Source: Pseudideonella sakaiensis (lineage in GTDB: Bacteria; Pseudomonadota; Gammaproteobacteria; Burkholderiales; Burkholderiaceae_C). From it: DNA of 64,000 bases. The stretch covers positions 1 through 64,000 of the forward strand of contig NZ_BBYR01000038.1 of assembly GCF_001293525.1 (NCBI RefSeq), given 5' to 3'. Shown piece by piece: positions 49,121-57,238 of the stretch. The stretch's first letter is position 1. Each line of letters begins with the position of its first letter. Made by a program: the position numbers and the translations under genes. A model generated the notes under the pieces. That model had not been told where the DNA came from and searched no databases. It saw only the letters and a program-made list of their open reading frames with translations.

Positions 49121-49758
49121 ACGGGATCCAGCGCAGAGGCAAGGAGGCGCTCGCGCGCCGCGTCGCGCAGGACATCCCGGACGGCGCCATCGTCAACCTC
49201 GGCATCGGGCAACCGACACGCGTCGCCGACCACTTCGGCGCCGGGCGCGACGTGATCCTGCACAGCGAGAACGGCCTGCTCGGCATGGGCCCGGCGCCCG
49301 CCGCCGGCGCCGAGGACTTCGACCTGATCAACGCCGGCAAGCAGCCGGTGACGCTGCGCCCGGGCGGCGCCTACTTCCACCATGCCGACAGCTTCGCGAT
49401 GATGCGCGGCGGCCACCTGGACATCTGCGTGCTGGGCGCGTTCCAGGTCTCGGCGACCGGCGACCTCGCCAACTGGAGCACCGGCGAGCCGGGCGCGATC
49501 CCGGCGGTCGGTGGCGCGATGGACCTGGCGATCGGCGCGCGCGAGACCTGGGTCATGATGGACCTGCTCACCCGCGATGGCCGCAGCAAGCTGGTGGCGC
49601 AGTGCAGCTATCCGCTCACCGGCATCGCCTGCGTCAGGCGGGTGTACACCGACCTCGCGACCTTCGAATGCACGCCGCAGGGCCTGCGCCTGGTGGACGC
49701 CGCAGAAGGGCTGGACCGCGAGGCGCTGCAGCGCCTCGTCGGCCTGCCGATCGCATGA
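49117..49758 (+). CDS. 3-oxoacid CoA-transferase subunit B
   Basis: A 213-residue beta subunit similar to PcaJ/ScoB. The active-site glutamate lies in LHSENGLLGMGP. Other markers are GAIVNLGIGQPT, HHADSFAMMRGGHLD and GGAMDLAIGA. It completes the heterodimeric transferase. The ATG overlaps the stop of subunit A and its own stop overlaps the hydrolase gene, so translation of all three is coupled. The neighbour resembling PcaD makes a 3-oxoadipate-like compound one possible substrate. Confidence 0.91.
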   Translation: MNGIQRRGKEALARRVAQDIPDGAIVNLGIGQPTRVADHFGAGRDVILHSENGLLGMGPAPAAGAEDFDLINAGKQPVTLRPGGAYFHHADSFAMMRGGHLDICVLGAFQVSATGDLANWSTGEPGAIPAVGGAMDLAIGARETWVMMDLLTRDGRSKLVAQCSYPLTGIACVRRVYTDLATFECTPQGLRLVDAAEGLDREALQRLVGLPIA

Positions 49759-50498
49759 AAGCGCCGTTGCTGCTGCTGGCCGCGCTGGGCACCGACACGC
49801 GGATCTGGGACGGGGTGGCCGCGCGGCTGGCAGGCGGGACCGCCCTCCTGCGCATCGAGCATCCGGGCCACGGCGGCGCCCCGACGGAAGATGCCCGCAG
49901 CGTCGCGCAGCTGGCCGCCCGCGTGCTGCGAACCCTGGACGACGCGGGGATCGCCAGCGCCCATGTCGCCGGCGTGTCGCTGGGCGCGGCGGTCGCGCTC
50001 GCGCTGGCCGCGGACCATCCCGGGCGCGTGCGCTCGCTGACGCTGGCGCACACCGCGCTGCGCTTCGGCGATCCCGCGCTGTGGGACCGGCGCATCGAGA
50101 CCGCGCGCCGCGACGGGCTCGCGCCCCTGGTGGAGGGCACGCTGGCGCGCTGGCTGACACCCGGGGAGGCCACGGCCGACCCGGGTCGGGCCGACGGGCT
50201 GCGCGCCATGTTCATCGCCACCGACCGCGAGGCCTATGCGCGCTGCTGCGAGGCCGTGCGCGACTTCGACGGCGAGGCGCTGCCGGCCCGGGTGCGGGCG
50301 CCGACCCTGCTGGTGGCCGGCGACGCCGACCTGGCGACGCCGCCCGCGCAGATGCTGGCCCTGCAGCAGGCCCTCCCGCGCGCGCAGCTGCTGCGCCTGC
50401 CCGGCGCCCACCTGGGCCTGCTGGCCGCACCCGGCGCCGTCGCCGGTGCGCTGCAGGCCCTCATCGACGAAGGAGACCACCTGTGGACGACGACCTGA
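49755..50498 (+). CDS. Alpha/beta hydrolase, PcaD-like
   Basis: A 247-residue alpha/beta hydrolase. The nucleophile elbow is GVSLGA, the acid is in GDADLATP and the catalytic His is in GAHLGLL. It is similar in length and layout to 3-oxoadipate enol-lactonase (PcaD), but it lacks sequence that would prove that reaction. It could hydrolyse an ester, lactone or thioester intermediate of the operon's pathway. It starts inside the CoA-transferase B stop and overlaps the next gene by 16 bases. Confidence 0.82.
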   Translation: MKAPLLLLAALGTDTRIWDGVAARLAGGTALLRIEHPGHGGAPTEDARSVAQLAARVLRTLDDAGIASAHVAGVSLGAAVALALAADHPGRVRSLTLAHTALRFGDPALWDRRIETARRDGLAPLVEGTLARWLTPGEATADPGRADGLRAMFIATDREAYARCCEAVRDFDGEALPARVRAPTLLVAGDADLATPPAQMLALQQALPRAQLLRLPGAHLGLLAAPGAVAGALQALIDEGDHLWTTT

Positions 50499-50878
50499 AC
50501 GCCGCGACGCACGCCGCCTGCATGGACGTGCTGGACCGCTTCATGGCGGCCCTGAACGCCCACGACGCGGCCGGCATGGACGCCACGATGCACTTCCCGC
50601 ACGTGCGCCTGGCCGACGGCCCCCTGCGGGTGTACGAGTGCGCCGGCAGCAACCCGATGGACCTGTTCGAGCGCCTGCGCGACGCCGACGGCTGGAGCCA
50701 CAGCCGCTGGGGCGAACGGCGGCTGGTGCAGTTCGACGCGAACAAGGCGCACGTGGCCCTCGACTACACCCGCTACCGCGGCGACGGTTCGGTGATCGGG
50801 GTCTACGCGTCGCTCTACACGCTGACCTGCGAGGGCGGGCGCTGGGGCATCCGCATGCGCTCGAGCTTCGGGCCATGA
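50483..50878 (+). CDS. SnoaL/NTF2-like small protein
   Basis: A 131-residue protein with the cone-shaped NTF2/SnoaL fold signature: MDVLDRFMAALNAHDAAGMD followed by beta strands ending in [13 protein letters not shown]. Members include small isomerases, hydratases and ligand-binding proteins with no common catalytic motif. The start is GTG at 50483, supported by AAGGAGA nine bases upstream, and lies within the end of the hydrolase gene. It overlaps the thioesterase gene by four bases. Its reaction is unknown, but operon placement suggests a catabolic step. Confidence 0.72.
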   Translation: MDDDLNAATHAACMDVLDRFMAALNAHDAAGMDATMHFPHVRLADGPLRVYECAGSNPMDLFERLRDADGWSHSRWGERRLVQFDANKAHVALDYTRYRGDGSVIGVYASLYTLTCEGGRWGIRMRSSFGP

Positions 50879-51384
50879 GCGCGACCCCGCCCACCGCCGA
50901 CCGCCTGGCGGCCGAACTGCCGGGCCTGGCCATCGTGCAGCGCATGCTCGACGGCGAAGTGCCGGGCGCCCCCATCGCCGAAGCCTTGGACTACCGGCTC
51001 GTCGAGGCCGCGCTCGGCGTCGCCAGCTTCGAGGGGCAGGCCTCGGCGCGCTTCCTCAACCCGCACGGCACCGTGCACGGCGGCTGGATCGCCACCGTGC
51101 TGGACTCCGCCCTCGGCTGCGCCGTGCGCACCACGCTGAAGCCCGGTCACCAGTACACCACGCTGGACCTGAAGGTGAGCTTCCTGCGCGCACTCACGCC
51201 CCGCACGGGCCCGGTCCGCGCGACGGGCCGGGTGCTGCACAGTGGCGGCCGGGTCGCGTCGGCCGAGGCTCGGCTCACCGGCCCTGACGGCAGCCTCTAC
51301 GCCCACGCCACGGCCACCTGTCTCGTGCTGCCGGCCTCCCCGCCGCGCAGCGAACCGCCCCCGGCACCACAAGGAACGCCATGA
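50875..51384 (+). CDS. PaaI-type hotdog thioesterase
   Basis: A 169-residue hotdog-fold protein with the PaaI signature [20 protein letters not shown], followed by [19 protein letters not shown]. The HGG and the Asp of LDS are the usual catalytic region. It probably releases CoA from stalled or wrongly made acyl-CoA intermediates. The ATG overlaps the upstream stop and its stop overlaps the thiolase start (ATGA), so it belongs to the same translational chain. Confidence 0.87.
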   Translation: MSATPPTADRLAAELPGLAIVQRMLDGEVPGAPIAEALDYRLVEAALGVASFEGQASARFLNPHGTVHGGWIATVLDSALGCAVRTTLKPGHQYTTLDLKVSFLRALTPRTGPVRATGRVLHSGGRVASAEARLTGPDGSLYAHATATCLVLPASPPRSEPPPAPQGTP

Positions 51385-52568
51385 CCCGCGAAGCCGTCTT
51401 CGTGTCCACCGCCCGCACGCCGCTGACCAAGGCGCACCGCGGCGAGTTCAACCTCACCGGCGCCCCGGCGCTGGCCGCCTTCGCGGTGCGCGCGGCGGTC
51501 GAACGCGCCGGCCTCGACCCGGACCTGCTCGAGGACCTCGTGCTCGGCTGCGGCTACCCGGAGGCCGGCGCCGGCCGCAACGTCGCACGCCAGACGGTGC
51601 TGCGCGCCGGCCTGCCGATCGGGCTGGCGGGCTCGACCGCGAGCCGCTTCTGCGCGTCCGGCCTCGAGGCGATCGCCATCGCCGCCGCACGCATCGTCGC
51701 CGACGGTGCGCCGGCGCTCGTCGCCGGAGGCGTCGAGAGCATCTCCGGCATCCCGCCCTCGGCCACCGGCGACGCCACGCGCGATCCGTGGATCGTGGCC
51801 CACCGTCCCGACCTCTACCTGCCGATGATCGACACCGCCGACACCGTGGCGCAGCGCTACGGCCTCCCCCGCGAGGCCCAGGACCGGCTCGCGCTGCAGA
51901 GCCAGCAGCGCACGGCCGCGGCGCAGCAGGCGGGGCGCCTCGCCGACGAGATCGTGCCCTGCACGGTCACGATGGGCGTGAAGGATGCGCGGACGGGCGA
52001 GGTGCAGCGCCGCGAGGTCACGGTCGACGCCGACCGGTGCAACCGCCCGGACACCACCCTCGCCGGGCTCGCGCAGCTCGCGCCGGTGCGCGGGCCGCAG
52101 GGCTTCGTCACCGCGGGCAACGCCTCGCAGCTGTCCGACGGGGCCTCGGCCTGCGTGCTGGTGGAGGCCGGCGTGGCCGCGCGCGAGGGCCTGCGCCCGC
52201 TGGGCGCCTTCCGCGGCTACGCCGTGGCCGGCTGCGCGCCCGACGAGATGGGCATCGGGCCGGTGCTCGCGGTGCCGCGCCTGCTGGCCCGGCACGGCCT
52301 GCGCGTGCAGGACATCGGCCTGTGGGAGCTGAACGAGGCCTTCGCGTCGCAGGCCCTGTACTGCCGCGACACCCTGGGCATCCCCGACGAGCGCCTGAAC
52401 GTCGACGGCGGATCGATCGCGCTGGGGCACCCCTACGGCATGACCGGCGCCCGGCTGGTCGGCCACGCGCTGCTCGAAGGGCGGCGCCGAGGGATACGGC
52501 ACGCGGTGGTCACGATGTGCGTGGCCGGGGGCATGGGCGCGGCCGGCCTGCTCGAGGTGTTCCCGTGA
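51381..52568 (+). CDS. Thiolase (acetyl-CoA acyltransferase family)
   Basis: A 395-residue thiolase that cleaves a 3-oxoacyl-CoA with CoA. The nucleophile is C91 in [11 protein letters not shown]. The other catalytic elements are NEAFASQ, the His in [16 protein letters not shown] and the second Cys in [11 protein letters not shown]. The segments VFVSTARTP and [10 protein letters not shown] are typical. It probably completes the operon's pathway by releasing acetyl-CoA. No 3-hydroxyacyl-CoA dehydrogenase is encoded in the operon, so that step would need an enzyme from elsewhere. Confidence 0.93.
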   Translation: MTREAVFVSTARTPLTKAHRGEFNLTGAPALAAFAVRAAVERAGLDPDLLEDLVLGCGYPEAGAGRNVARQTVLRAGLPIGLAGSTASRFCASGLEAIAIAAARIVADGAPALVAGGVESISGIPPSATGDATRDPWIVAHRPDLYLPMIDTADTVAQRYGLPREAQDRLALQSQQRTAAAQQAGRLADEIVPCTVTMGVKDARTGEVQRREVTVDADRCNRPDTTLAGLAQLAPVRGPQGFVTAGNASQLSDGASACVLVEAGVAAREGLRPLGAFRGYAVAGCAPDEMGIGPVLAVPRLLARHGLRVQDIGLWELNEAFASQALYCRDTLGIPDERLNVDGGSIALGHPYGMTGARLVGHALLEGRRRGIRHAVVTMCVAGGMGAAGLLEVFP

Positions 52569-53611
52569 GCCCGCGTCGCGAGGGGGTGCACGGGACCGAT
52601 CCGCACGGCGCTGGCCGCAGGCCCGCCGCGGCCATCGGTCGCCGCGTCGCGATGCAGGCGCTGGGCCTGGCCGCGCTGGGCAGGGCCTGGGCCCAGCCCG
52701 CCTTCCCGGTCCGCCCGGTCACGATCCGCGTCGGCGTGCCCGCGGGCGGCCCGGCGGACAACGCGGTGCGCAGCGCGCAGCCCATGCTGCAGCGCCTGCT
52801 CGGCCAGCCGGTGGTGGTGGAGAACCTGCCCGGCGCCAGCGGCACCCTGGCCGTGCGCAGCGTGCTGGCCGCGGCGCCCGACGGCCACACGCTGCTGGCC
52901 GGACCGGGGGCCGATTTCCTGGTCGCGCCGTTCGTGATGCCGGCGGCGAAGTACGCGCCCCAGGACTTCCGGCTGGTCGGCGTCACGGGCGTGTCCGACT
53001 TCCTGCTGGTTGCCCGGTCCGGGCTCGGGATCGCTTCGCTCGAGGCGCTGCTGGCCCAGCTGTCGCGCACCGACGCGACCCCGCCGACCCTGGCGCACTG
53101 GGGGGCCGCGTCGGCGCCGCACCTCGTGGGCGCGGACTTCGCGGCGCGCACCGGGGCGCGGTTCACCGAGATTCCCTACAAGGGCGCCGCGCCGGTGCTG
53201 TCGGACCTGGTGGGTGGCCAGGTCGACCTGGCCTTCGTGCCGCTGACGGGGCAGGTGCTGGCGATGCTGCGCAGCCAGCGCATCGTGCCGCTGGGCGTCT
53301 CGGCGTCCACGCGCCACCCGATGCTGCCGGCGGTCCCTGCGCTGGCGGAAGCGCCGGCCCTGCGCGGCTTCGAGCACAGCGTCTGGTCGGCCGTGCTCGC
53401 ACCCCCGGCCACGCCCGACGCGGCGCTGCAGGTGCTGACCGACGCGCTCGGCGCCTGGATCGTCAGCCCCGACAGCCTCGCGCGGCTGGCCTCGAACGCC
53501 TCGCGGCCGGTGCCCGCGCGCACGCTGGACGAGAACGCGGGCTTCCTGCGCACCGAGCAGGCCAAGCACCAGCGCATCGCACGGGCGCTGAAGCTGCAGC
53601 CCGCGTCGTAG
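52565..53611 (+). CDS. Second Bug/TctC-family solute-binding protein of the operon
   Basis: A 348-residue TctC-family receptor. The start is GTG at 52565, overlapping the thiolase stop. The signal region reads [19 protein letters not shown] and includes a twin arginine. An ATG at 52652 would leave a very short signal. The mature protein shows [32 protein letters not shown] and [20 protein letters not shown]. Having two different receptors in one catabolic operon suggests two related substrates. It is the last gene and converges on the flavin reductase gene. Confidence 0.88.
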   Translation: MSPRREGVHGTDPHGAGRRPAAAIGRRVAMQALGLAALGRAWAQPAFPVRPVTIRVGVPAGGPADNAVRSAQPMLQRLLGQPVVVENLPGASGTLAVRSVLAAAPDGHTLLAGPGADFLVAPFVMPAAKYAPQDFRLVGVTGVSDFLLVARSGLGIASLEALLAQLSRTDATPPTLAHWGAASAPHLVGADFAARTGARFTEIPYKGAAPVLSDLVGGQVDLAFVPLTGQVLAMLRSQRIVPLGVSASTRHPMLPAVPALAEAPALRGFEHSVWSAVLAPPATPDAALQVLTDALGAWIVSPDSLARLASNASRPVPARTLDENAGFLRTEQAKHQRIARALKLQPAS

Positions 53612-53634
53612 GCGGGGCCGCCGCCGCCGCGCGC

Positions 53635-54237
53635 TCAGCGCGGTGCCGGCGGGCCCATCGTCACCGTCTCGCCGAGCCGGCCATAGACCGGGCCGGCGAG
53701 CCGGGCGAGCGGACGCAGCGCCGCGGTGTCGATCTTGTGGTCGTGCAGCAGGCCCTCGCGGGCATGCACCCGCAGGATGCGCGAGACGACGAAATCGGCC
53801 TTGTCGCTGAACGAGATCACCTGCGCCACGCGGCACTCGATGGCCAGCGGCGCGTCGCGCAGGCGCGGCACCGCCACCTCCACGCTCGGCGCCAGCGCGA
53901 GCCCCAGCCGCTCGGGCTCGCTGACGGACGGCGCATGGGGGTAGGAACTGGCATGCAGCGCCTCCAGCAGCGCATCGTCGGCAATGTGGATCACCAGTTC
54001 GCCGCGCTCGCGGGCATTGCGCCCGGTGTCCTTGCGCGTGCCGTCGTCGCGGAAGCCCACGTTCATGCCGAGCAGCGGCGGGTCGTAGCAGACGATGTTG
54101 AAGGTGCTGTAGGGCGCGAGGTTCACCACGCCGTCGGCGGAGACCGAGGTCACCCACGCGATCGGGCGCGGCACGATGAGGCTGTTCATCAGCTTGTAGG
54201 CCTCGGGCGGGGTCAGTTCGGAGAAGGCCTGCTGCAT
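53635..54237 (-). CDS. Flavin reductase-like FMN-binding protein
   Basis: A 200-residue split-barrel flavoprotein of the flavin reductase-like family. Typical sequence is LIVPRPIAWVTSVSADGVVN followed by NLAPYSTFNIVCYDPP, and later VISFSDKADFVV. Members reduce free FMN or FAD for two-component monooxygenases. No monooxygenase component is adjacent, so the partner is unknown. It is last in a minus-strand series (MBL protein, RidA, TetR, flavin reductase). It has its own promoter-like region with a TGTCTA motif shared with the catabolic operon across the convergent boundary. Confidence 0.85.
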   Translation of the reverse strand: MQQAFSELTPPEAYKLMNSLIVPRPIAWVTSVSADGVVNLAPYSTFNIVCYDPPLLGMNVGFRDDGTRKDTGRNARERGELVIHIADDALLEALHASSYPHAPSVSEPERLGLALAPSVEVAVPRLRDAPLAIECRVAQVISFSDKADFVVSRILRVHAREGLLHDHKIDTAALRPLARLAGPVYGRLGETVTMGPPAPR

Positions 54238-54264
54238 CGTGGAACTCCTGTCGCGGGAGCGCCA

Positions 54265-54283
54265 ACTATACGCTGTCTAGATA
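54265..54283 (-). promoter_or_regulatory. TATAGT -10 box with adjacent TGTCTAGATA operator-like motif
   Basis: On the minus strand TATAGT (54265-54270) is a good -10 box for the flavin reductase gene. TGTCTAGATA (54274-54283, plus-strand reading) sits directly upstream of it. The TGTCTA core also occurs twice before the CoA operon, again touching the -10 box, so a common repressor is likely. Confidence 0.42.
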
Positions 54284-54321
54284 AAGGCCGCCACCCCGCC
54301 CACCTCAGACACGGACGCGGC

Positions 54322-54954
54322 TCAGCGAGCGAGCTGCCCGGCGCGCGCCACCAGCCCCGCCATCGCAAACTCGATGACCGAGGCCTTCCACTTCGCGAAC
54401 GACATCGCGGCCGGGATGCTCGGGCCGAGGGGCCGGCCGTTGAACAGCATCGCCATGCCATGCACCGCCGACCACGCGCACTGCACCAGCTCGGACGTGC
54501 GGGCATGCGCCAGCCCGGCGGCCTCGAGGAAGCCGAACACCGTGGCCTCCAGCAGGCCGTAGGAGCGCCGGGCCGCGGCCAGCAGGTCCGGGTACTGCTC
54601 GCGCTCGCGGATGTGCGGGCCGTACATCAGCCAGAACAGCCCGGGGTGCGCGGCCGCGAAATCGACGTAGCAGCCCAGCACGGCCTGCAGCCGGCGCGCC
54701 GGGTCGGACTGGCGCGCGAGCGCCTGCTCGCGCAGCGCGATCAGCTCCTCGAACCCTTCGACGGCCATCGCCGCCAGCAGGCCGTTCATGTCGGCGAACT
54801 CGTTGCGCGGCGCGCCGTGCGACACTCCGGCCGCGCGCGTCACGGCGCGCAGCGTGAGGTTCTGGATGCCCTCGCTGGCCAGCAGTTCCTTGCCGCAGCG
54901 GATCAGTTCCGCGCGCAGGTTGCCATGGTGGTAGGTGTCACGCCGGGTGCTCAT
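54322..54954 (-). CDS. TetR-family transcriptional regulator
   Basis: A 210-residue TetR regulator. The DNA-binding domain covers about residues 5-60 with YHHGNLRAELIRCGKELL, TLRAVTRAAGVSHGAPRNEF and FADMNGLLAAM. The C-terminal TetR_C-type ligand domain includes HPGLFWLMYGPHI and TSELVQCAWSAVHGMAMLF. The ATG at 54954 was chosen because family sequence starts there. It probably represses the flavin reductase gene just downstream and possibly the CoA catabolic operon, based on shared TGTCTA motifs. The ligand is unknown, plausibly an acyl-CoA. Confidence 0.88.
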   Translation of the reverse strand: MSTRRDTYHHGNLRAELIRCGKELLASEGIQNLTLRAVTRAAGVSHGAPRNEFADMNGLLAAMAVEGFEELIALREQALARQSDPARRLQAVLGCYVDFAAAHPGLFWLMYGPHIREREQYPDLLAAARRSYGLLEATVFGFLEAAGLAHARTSELVQCAWSAVHGMAMLFNGRPLGPSIPAAMSFAKWKASVIEFAMAGLVARAGQLAR

Positions 54955-55007
54955 GGCCGGGCAGTTTACGGGGCGGGTCCCCGCCGGCCGAGCCCCACGG
55001 GGCATCG

Positions 55008-55466
55008 TCACCCGCAGCTGAACACCGCCTCGATCTCCACCGGCACGTTCGCCGGCAGCGTGCAGACGCCGATCGCGGCGCGCGCATGGCGGCCGGCGTC
55101 GCCGAACAGCGCGACGTAGAGGTCGGAGGCGCCGTTGACGACCTTGGGCACGTCGAAGAAGTCGGGCTCGGCCTGCACGAAGCCGCCGACCCGGACCACG
55201 CCGGTCAGCGCATCGAGCGAGCCGGCGACGGCGGCGGCCTGGGCCAGGGTGTTGAGCGCGGCGATGCGGGCGGCGTCGGCGGCCTCGGCCAGGCTCACCG
55301 CGGAGCCGACGCGGCCGGTGCGCACGGGCTGGCCGTCGACCACCGGCAGCTGCCCGGAGACGAAGATCAGCGCGCCTTCGCGGCGCGCGCCGACGAAGTT
55401 GCCGACCGCGGCGGGGGCCGGGGGCAGCACGAGGCCGAGGGATCGGAGTCGATCGTGGAGGCTCAT
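55008..55466 (-). CDS. RidA/YjgF-family protein
   Basis: A 152-residue member of the Rid family, of the longer type with GNFVGARREGALIFVSGQLP. RidA proteins deaminate reactive enamine/imine intermediates made by PLP enzymes. In the diagnostic arginine region this protein reads VPVEIEAVFSCG at the C-terminus, and the canonical catalytic Arg is not obvious. It may therefore belong to a subgroup (Rid4-7) with another role in amine or nitrogen-heterocycle breakdown. It follows the metallo-beta-lactamase-fold gene after 13 bases. Confidence 0.85.
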   Translation of the reverse strand: MSLHDRLRSLGLVLPPAPAAVGNFVGARREGALIFVSGQLPVVDGQPVRTGRVGSAVSLAEAADAARIAALNTLAQAAAVAGSLDALTGVVRVGGFVQAEPDFFDVPKVVNGASDLYVALFGDAGRHARAAIGVCTLPANVPVEIEAVFSCG

Positions 55467-55479
55467 CGCGCGGCCCTCC

Positions 55480-56331
55480 TCACGCGGCCAGGCGCCGCGG
55501 CGCCTGCAGTTCGCTGCTGAAGTCGCCCAGGTCCATCACGGTGCCGGGGTAGGCCAGCACCACCTGCACCTGCGGGCACTCGCTGCGGATCGCGGCGGCG
55601 AAGTCCTCCCAGGCGGCCGACTTCACCTCCATCATCTCGTGGAACTTCTCGTGCGGCGGGTAGAGGAAGACGACCTTCGGCGCCAGCGCCTTCACGCCGC
55701 GCACCACGTCCTCGATGAAGAACAGCTGCATGCCCGCCAGCAGCACGTCGACCCGCGGGTGCTGGCGCTTGAGCTGCGCGAGGTCCTCGTCGGTGGTCTT
55801 GGAGTTGAAGCCCTCGTTGTAGTTGAGCACCGTGCTGCCGTCCGGCAGCGTGACGTGGAAGCCGGTGTAGCCCGAGTAGAAGGGCGCGTTGGTGGCGCTG
55901 CTCCAGGCCCAGGACAGCTGGGTCGCGTTGCCGTGGAAAACGGCCTTGGTCATCGCCTTCACCAGGTTGATGTCGCGGTGCTTCCACGGGAACAGGCCGA
56001 TCGCGAAGCCGTCGGCACGCACCGTCTGCCCCCATTCGCCTGGCAGCAGCTGGGCCTGCGGCAGCTTGTTGCGCCGCGCCAGGAAGCGGCAGACCGACGG
56101 CGTCGCGATCGCGCGCGCGCCGCTTTCCTTCAGCACCTGCGGCACGTCGAGGAAGTGCTCCTCGTGGCCGTGGGTGACGCAGACGAGGTCGGCGTGGGCA
56201 AAATCGCCCAGGTCGAACCAGTGCGCGCCGCAGTAGGGACGGAAGAAGGGGTCGAAGAAGATCGATTTGCCATGGGCACGCAGCTCGATCGCCGACCATC
56301 CGTAGTACTTGACGAAGTTCCTCTCAGCCAT
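55480..56331 (-). CDS. Metallo-beta-lactamase-fold hydrolase
   Basis: A 283-residue MBL-fold protein. The metal motif reads THGHEEHF (H54, H56, H59). The usual HxHxDH is here HxHxEH, with Glu in place of Asp. The start GWSAIELRAHGKSIFFDPF resembles the L-ascorbate-6-phosphate-lactonase/UPF0173 branch. Further possible ligands appear as WKHRDIN and SGYTGFHV. The ATG at 56331 has AAAGGG at good distance. It is divergent from the XRE-cupin regulator, which likely controls it. Its substrate is unknown, possibly a lactone or cyclic amide. Confidence 0.8.
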   Translation of the reverse strand: MAERNFVKYYGWSAIELRAHGKSIFFDPFFRPYCGAHWFDLGDFAHADLVCVTHGHEEHFLDVPQVLKESGARAIATPSVCRFLARRNKLPQAQLLPGEWGQTVRADGFAIGLFPWKHRDINLVKAMTKAVFHGNATQLSWAWSSATNAPFYSGYTGFHVTLPDGSTVLNYNEGFNSKTTDEDLAQLKRQHPRVDVLLAGMQLFFIEDVVRGVKALAPKVVFLYPPHEKFHEMMEVKSAAWEDFAAAIRSECPQVQVVLAYPGTVMDLGDFSSELQAPRRLAA

Positions 56332-56378
56332 GCCAGCCCTTTCTTAAAGTAGAGACATATCCACTATCTGGGAATCCA

Positions 56379-57062
56379 ATGGTAAGCAACAAGCAGGCCG
56401 GGGGCAAGCGCGCCGCGGGCACCCCGCGCGCGGCCGCGCCGTCGCCGGCCCCGAGCGCCCCCGCGGAGCCGCCGCCCGACCCGCGCCGCGAGCGCGCGGA
56501 GCACCTGGCCCAGCTCGCGCAGGCGCTGCGCAGCCAGCGCAAGGCCAGCGGGCTGGCGATCGAGCAGCTGGCCGAGGCCTCGGGCGTCAGCCGGTCCATG
56601 ATCTCGAAGATCGAGCGCGCCGAGGCCGTGCCGTCGACCTCGGTGCTGTCGCGCCTGGCCGAGGCCCTCGGGGTGACCTTCTCGCAGCTGCTGGTCGAGC
56701 AGGAGGAGCAGGACGTCGTGGTGCTGCCGCAGCGGGTGCAGCCGGTGCTGCGCGACCAGGCCTCCGGCTTCACGCGCCGCTGCATCTCGCCGATCCTGCC
56801 CGGCCGCGGCATCGACTGGGTGCTGAACACGCTGCCGGTGGGCTCGTCGACGGGCGAGTTCAGCGCGCACCGCCGCGGCACCGACGAGTACATCTACGTG
56901 CTGCGCGGCGTGCTCGAGGCCCGGCTCGGCGCGCAGGTGCAGCGGCTCGAGGCGGGCGACGCCATCTACTTCCAGGCCACCCAGCCGCACGAGTTCCGCA
57001 ACCTCGGCCACGAGGACTGCCAGTACTTCCTGGTGATCGACAGCACGCCGTTCCGGCGCTGA
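56379..57062 (+). CDS. XRE-cupin transcriptional regulator
   Basis: A 227-residue regulator. A disordered Ala/Pro-rich tail (1-40) is followed by an XRE helix-turn-helix (about 45-100: ALRSQRKASGLAIEQLAEAS and VSRSMISKIERAEAVPS). The C-terminal cupin domain (about 145-222) has STGEFSAHRRGTDEYIYVL, LEAGDAIYFQATQPHEFRN. This PuuR-like class commonly represses genes for uptake and breakdown of amines, amino acids or sulfonates, with the cupin sensing the substrate. It stands between the divergent MBL gene (47 bp gap) and the downstream TRAP genes and may regulate both. Confidence 0.88.
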   Translation: MVSNKQAGGKRAAGTPRAAAPSPAPSAPAEPPPDPRRERAEHLAQLAQALRSQRKASGLAIEQLAEASGVSRSMISKIERAEAVPSTSVLSRLAEALGVTFSQLLVEQEEQDVVVLPQRVQPVLRDQASGFTRRCISPILPGRGIDWVLNTLPVGSSTGEFSAHRRGTDEYIYVLRGVLEARLGAQVQRLEAGDAIYFQATQPHEFRNLGHEDCQYFLVIDSTPFRR

Positions 57063-57083
57063 CGCGGCCAGGAAAAAGCACCG

Positions 57084-57107
57084 GATAGGGGCGGAATTTC
57101 CCCTATC
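57084..57107. promoter_or_regulatory. Inverted repeat after the XRE-cupin gene
   Basis: GATAGGGG and CCCCTATC form a perfect 8-bp inverted repeat with an 8-base AT-containing spacer, starting 22 bases after the regulator stop. No T-run follows, so a classical terminator is unlikely. It lies upstream of the TRAP receptor gene and may be an operator or a weak hairpin. Confidence 0.4.
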
Positions 57108-57238
57108 GGATGCATTTCGGGGGTCAAGCCGGTGCATGCCGGCGCGACGAACTCGTCCACTTTGGTGGAAATGCCTCCAAGAGCGGTGGCATGGGGCTTG
57201 CACTTCGCCAGCCATCCCTCACCGCCCCTGGAGAAGCC

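Noticed and set aside
48413-50498. pcaIJ and pcaD of the beta-ketoadipate pathway linked to pobA
   Set aside because: No protocatechuate dioxygenase, pcaB or pcaC is present and the genes are embedded in a different CoA operon, so the symbols were not assigned.
57084-57107. Rho-independent terminator after the XRE-cupin gene
   Set aside because: The hairpin is possible but no T-run follows, so it was listed as an inverted repeat.
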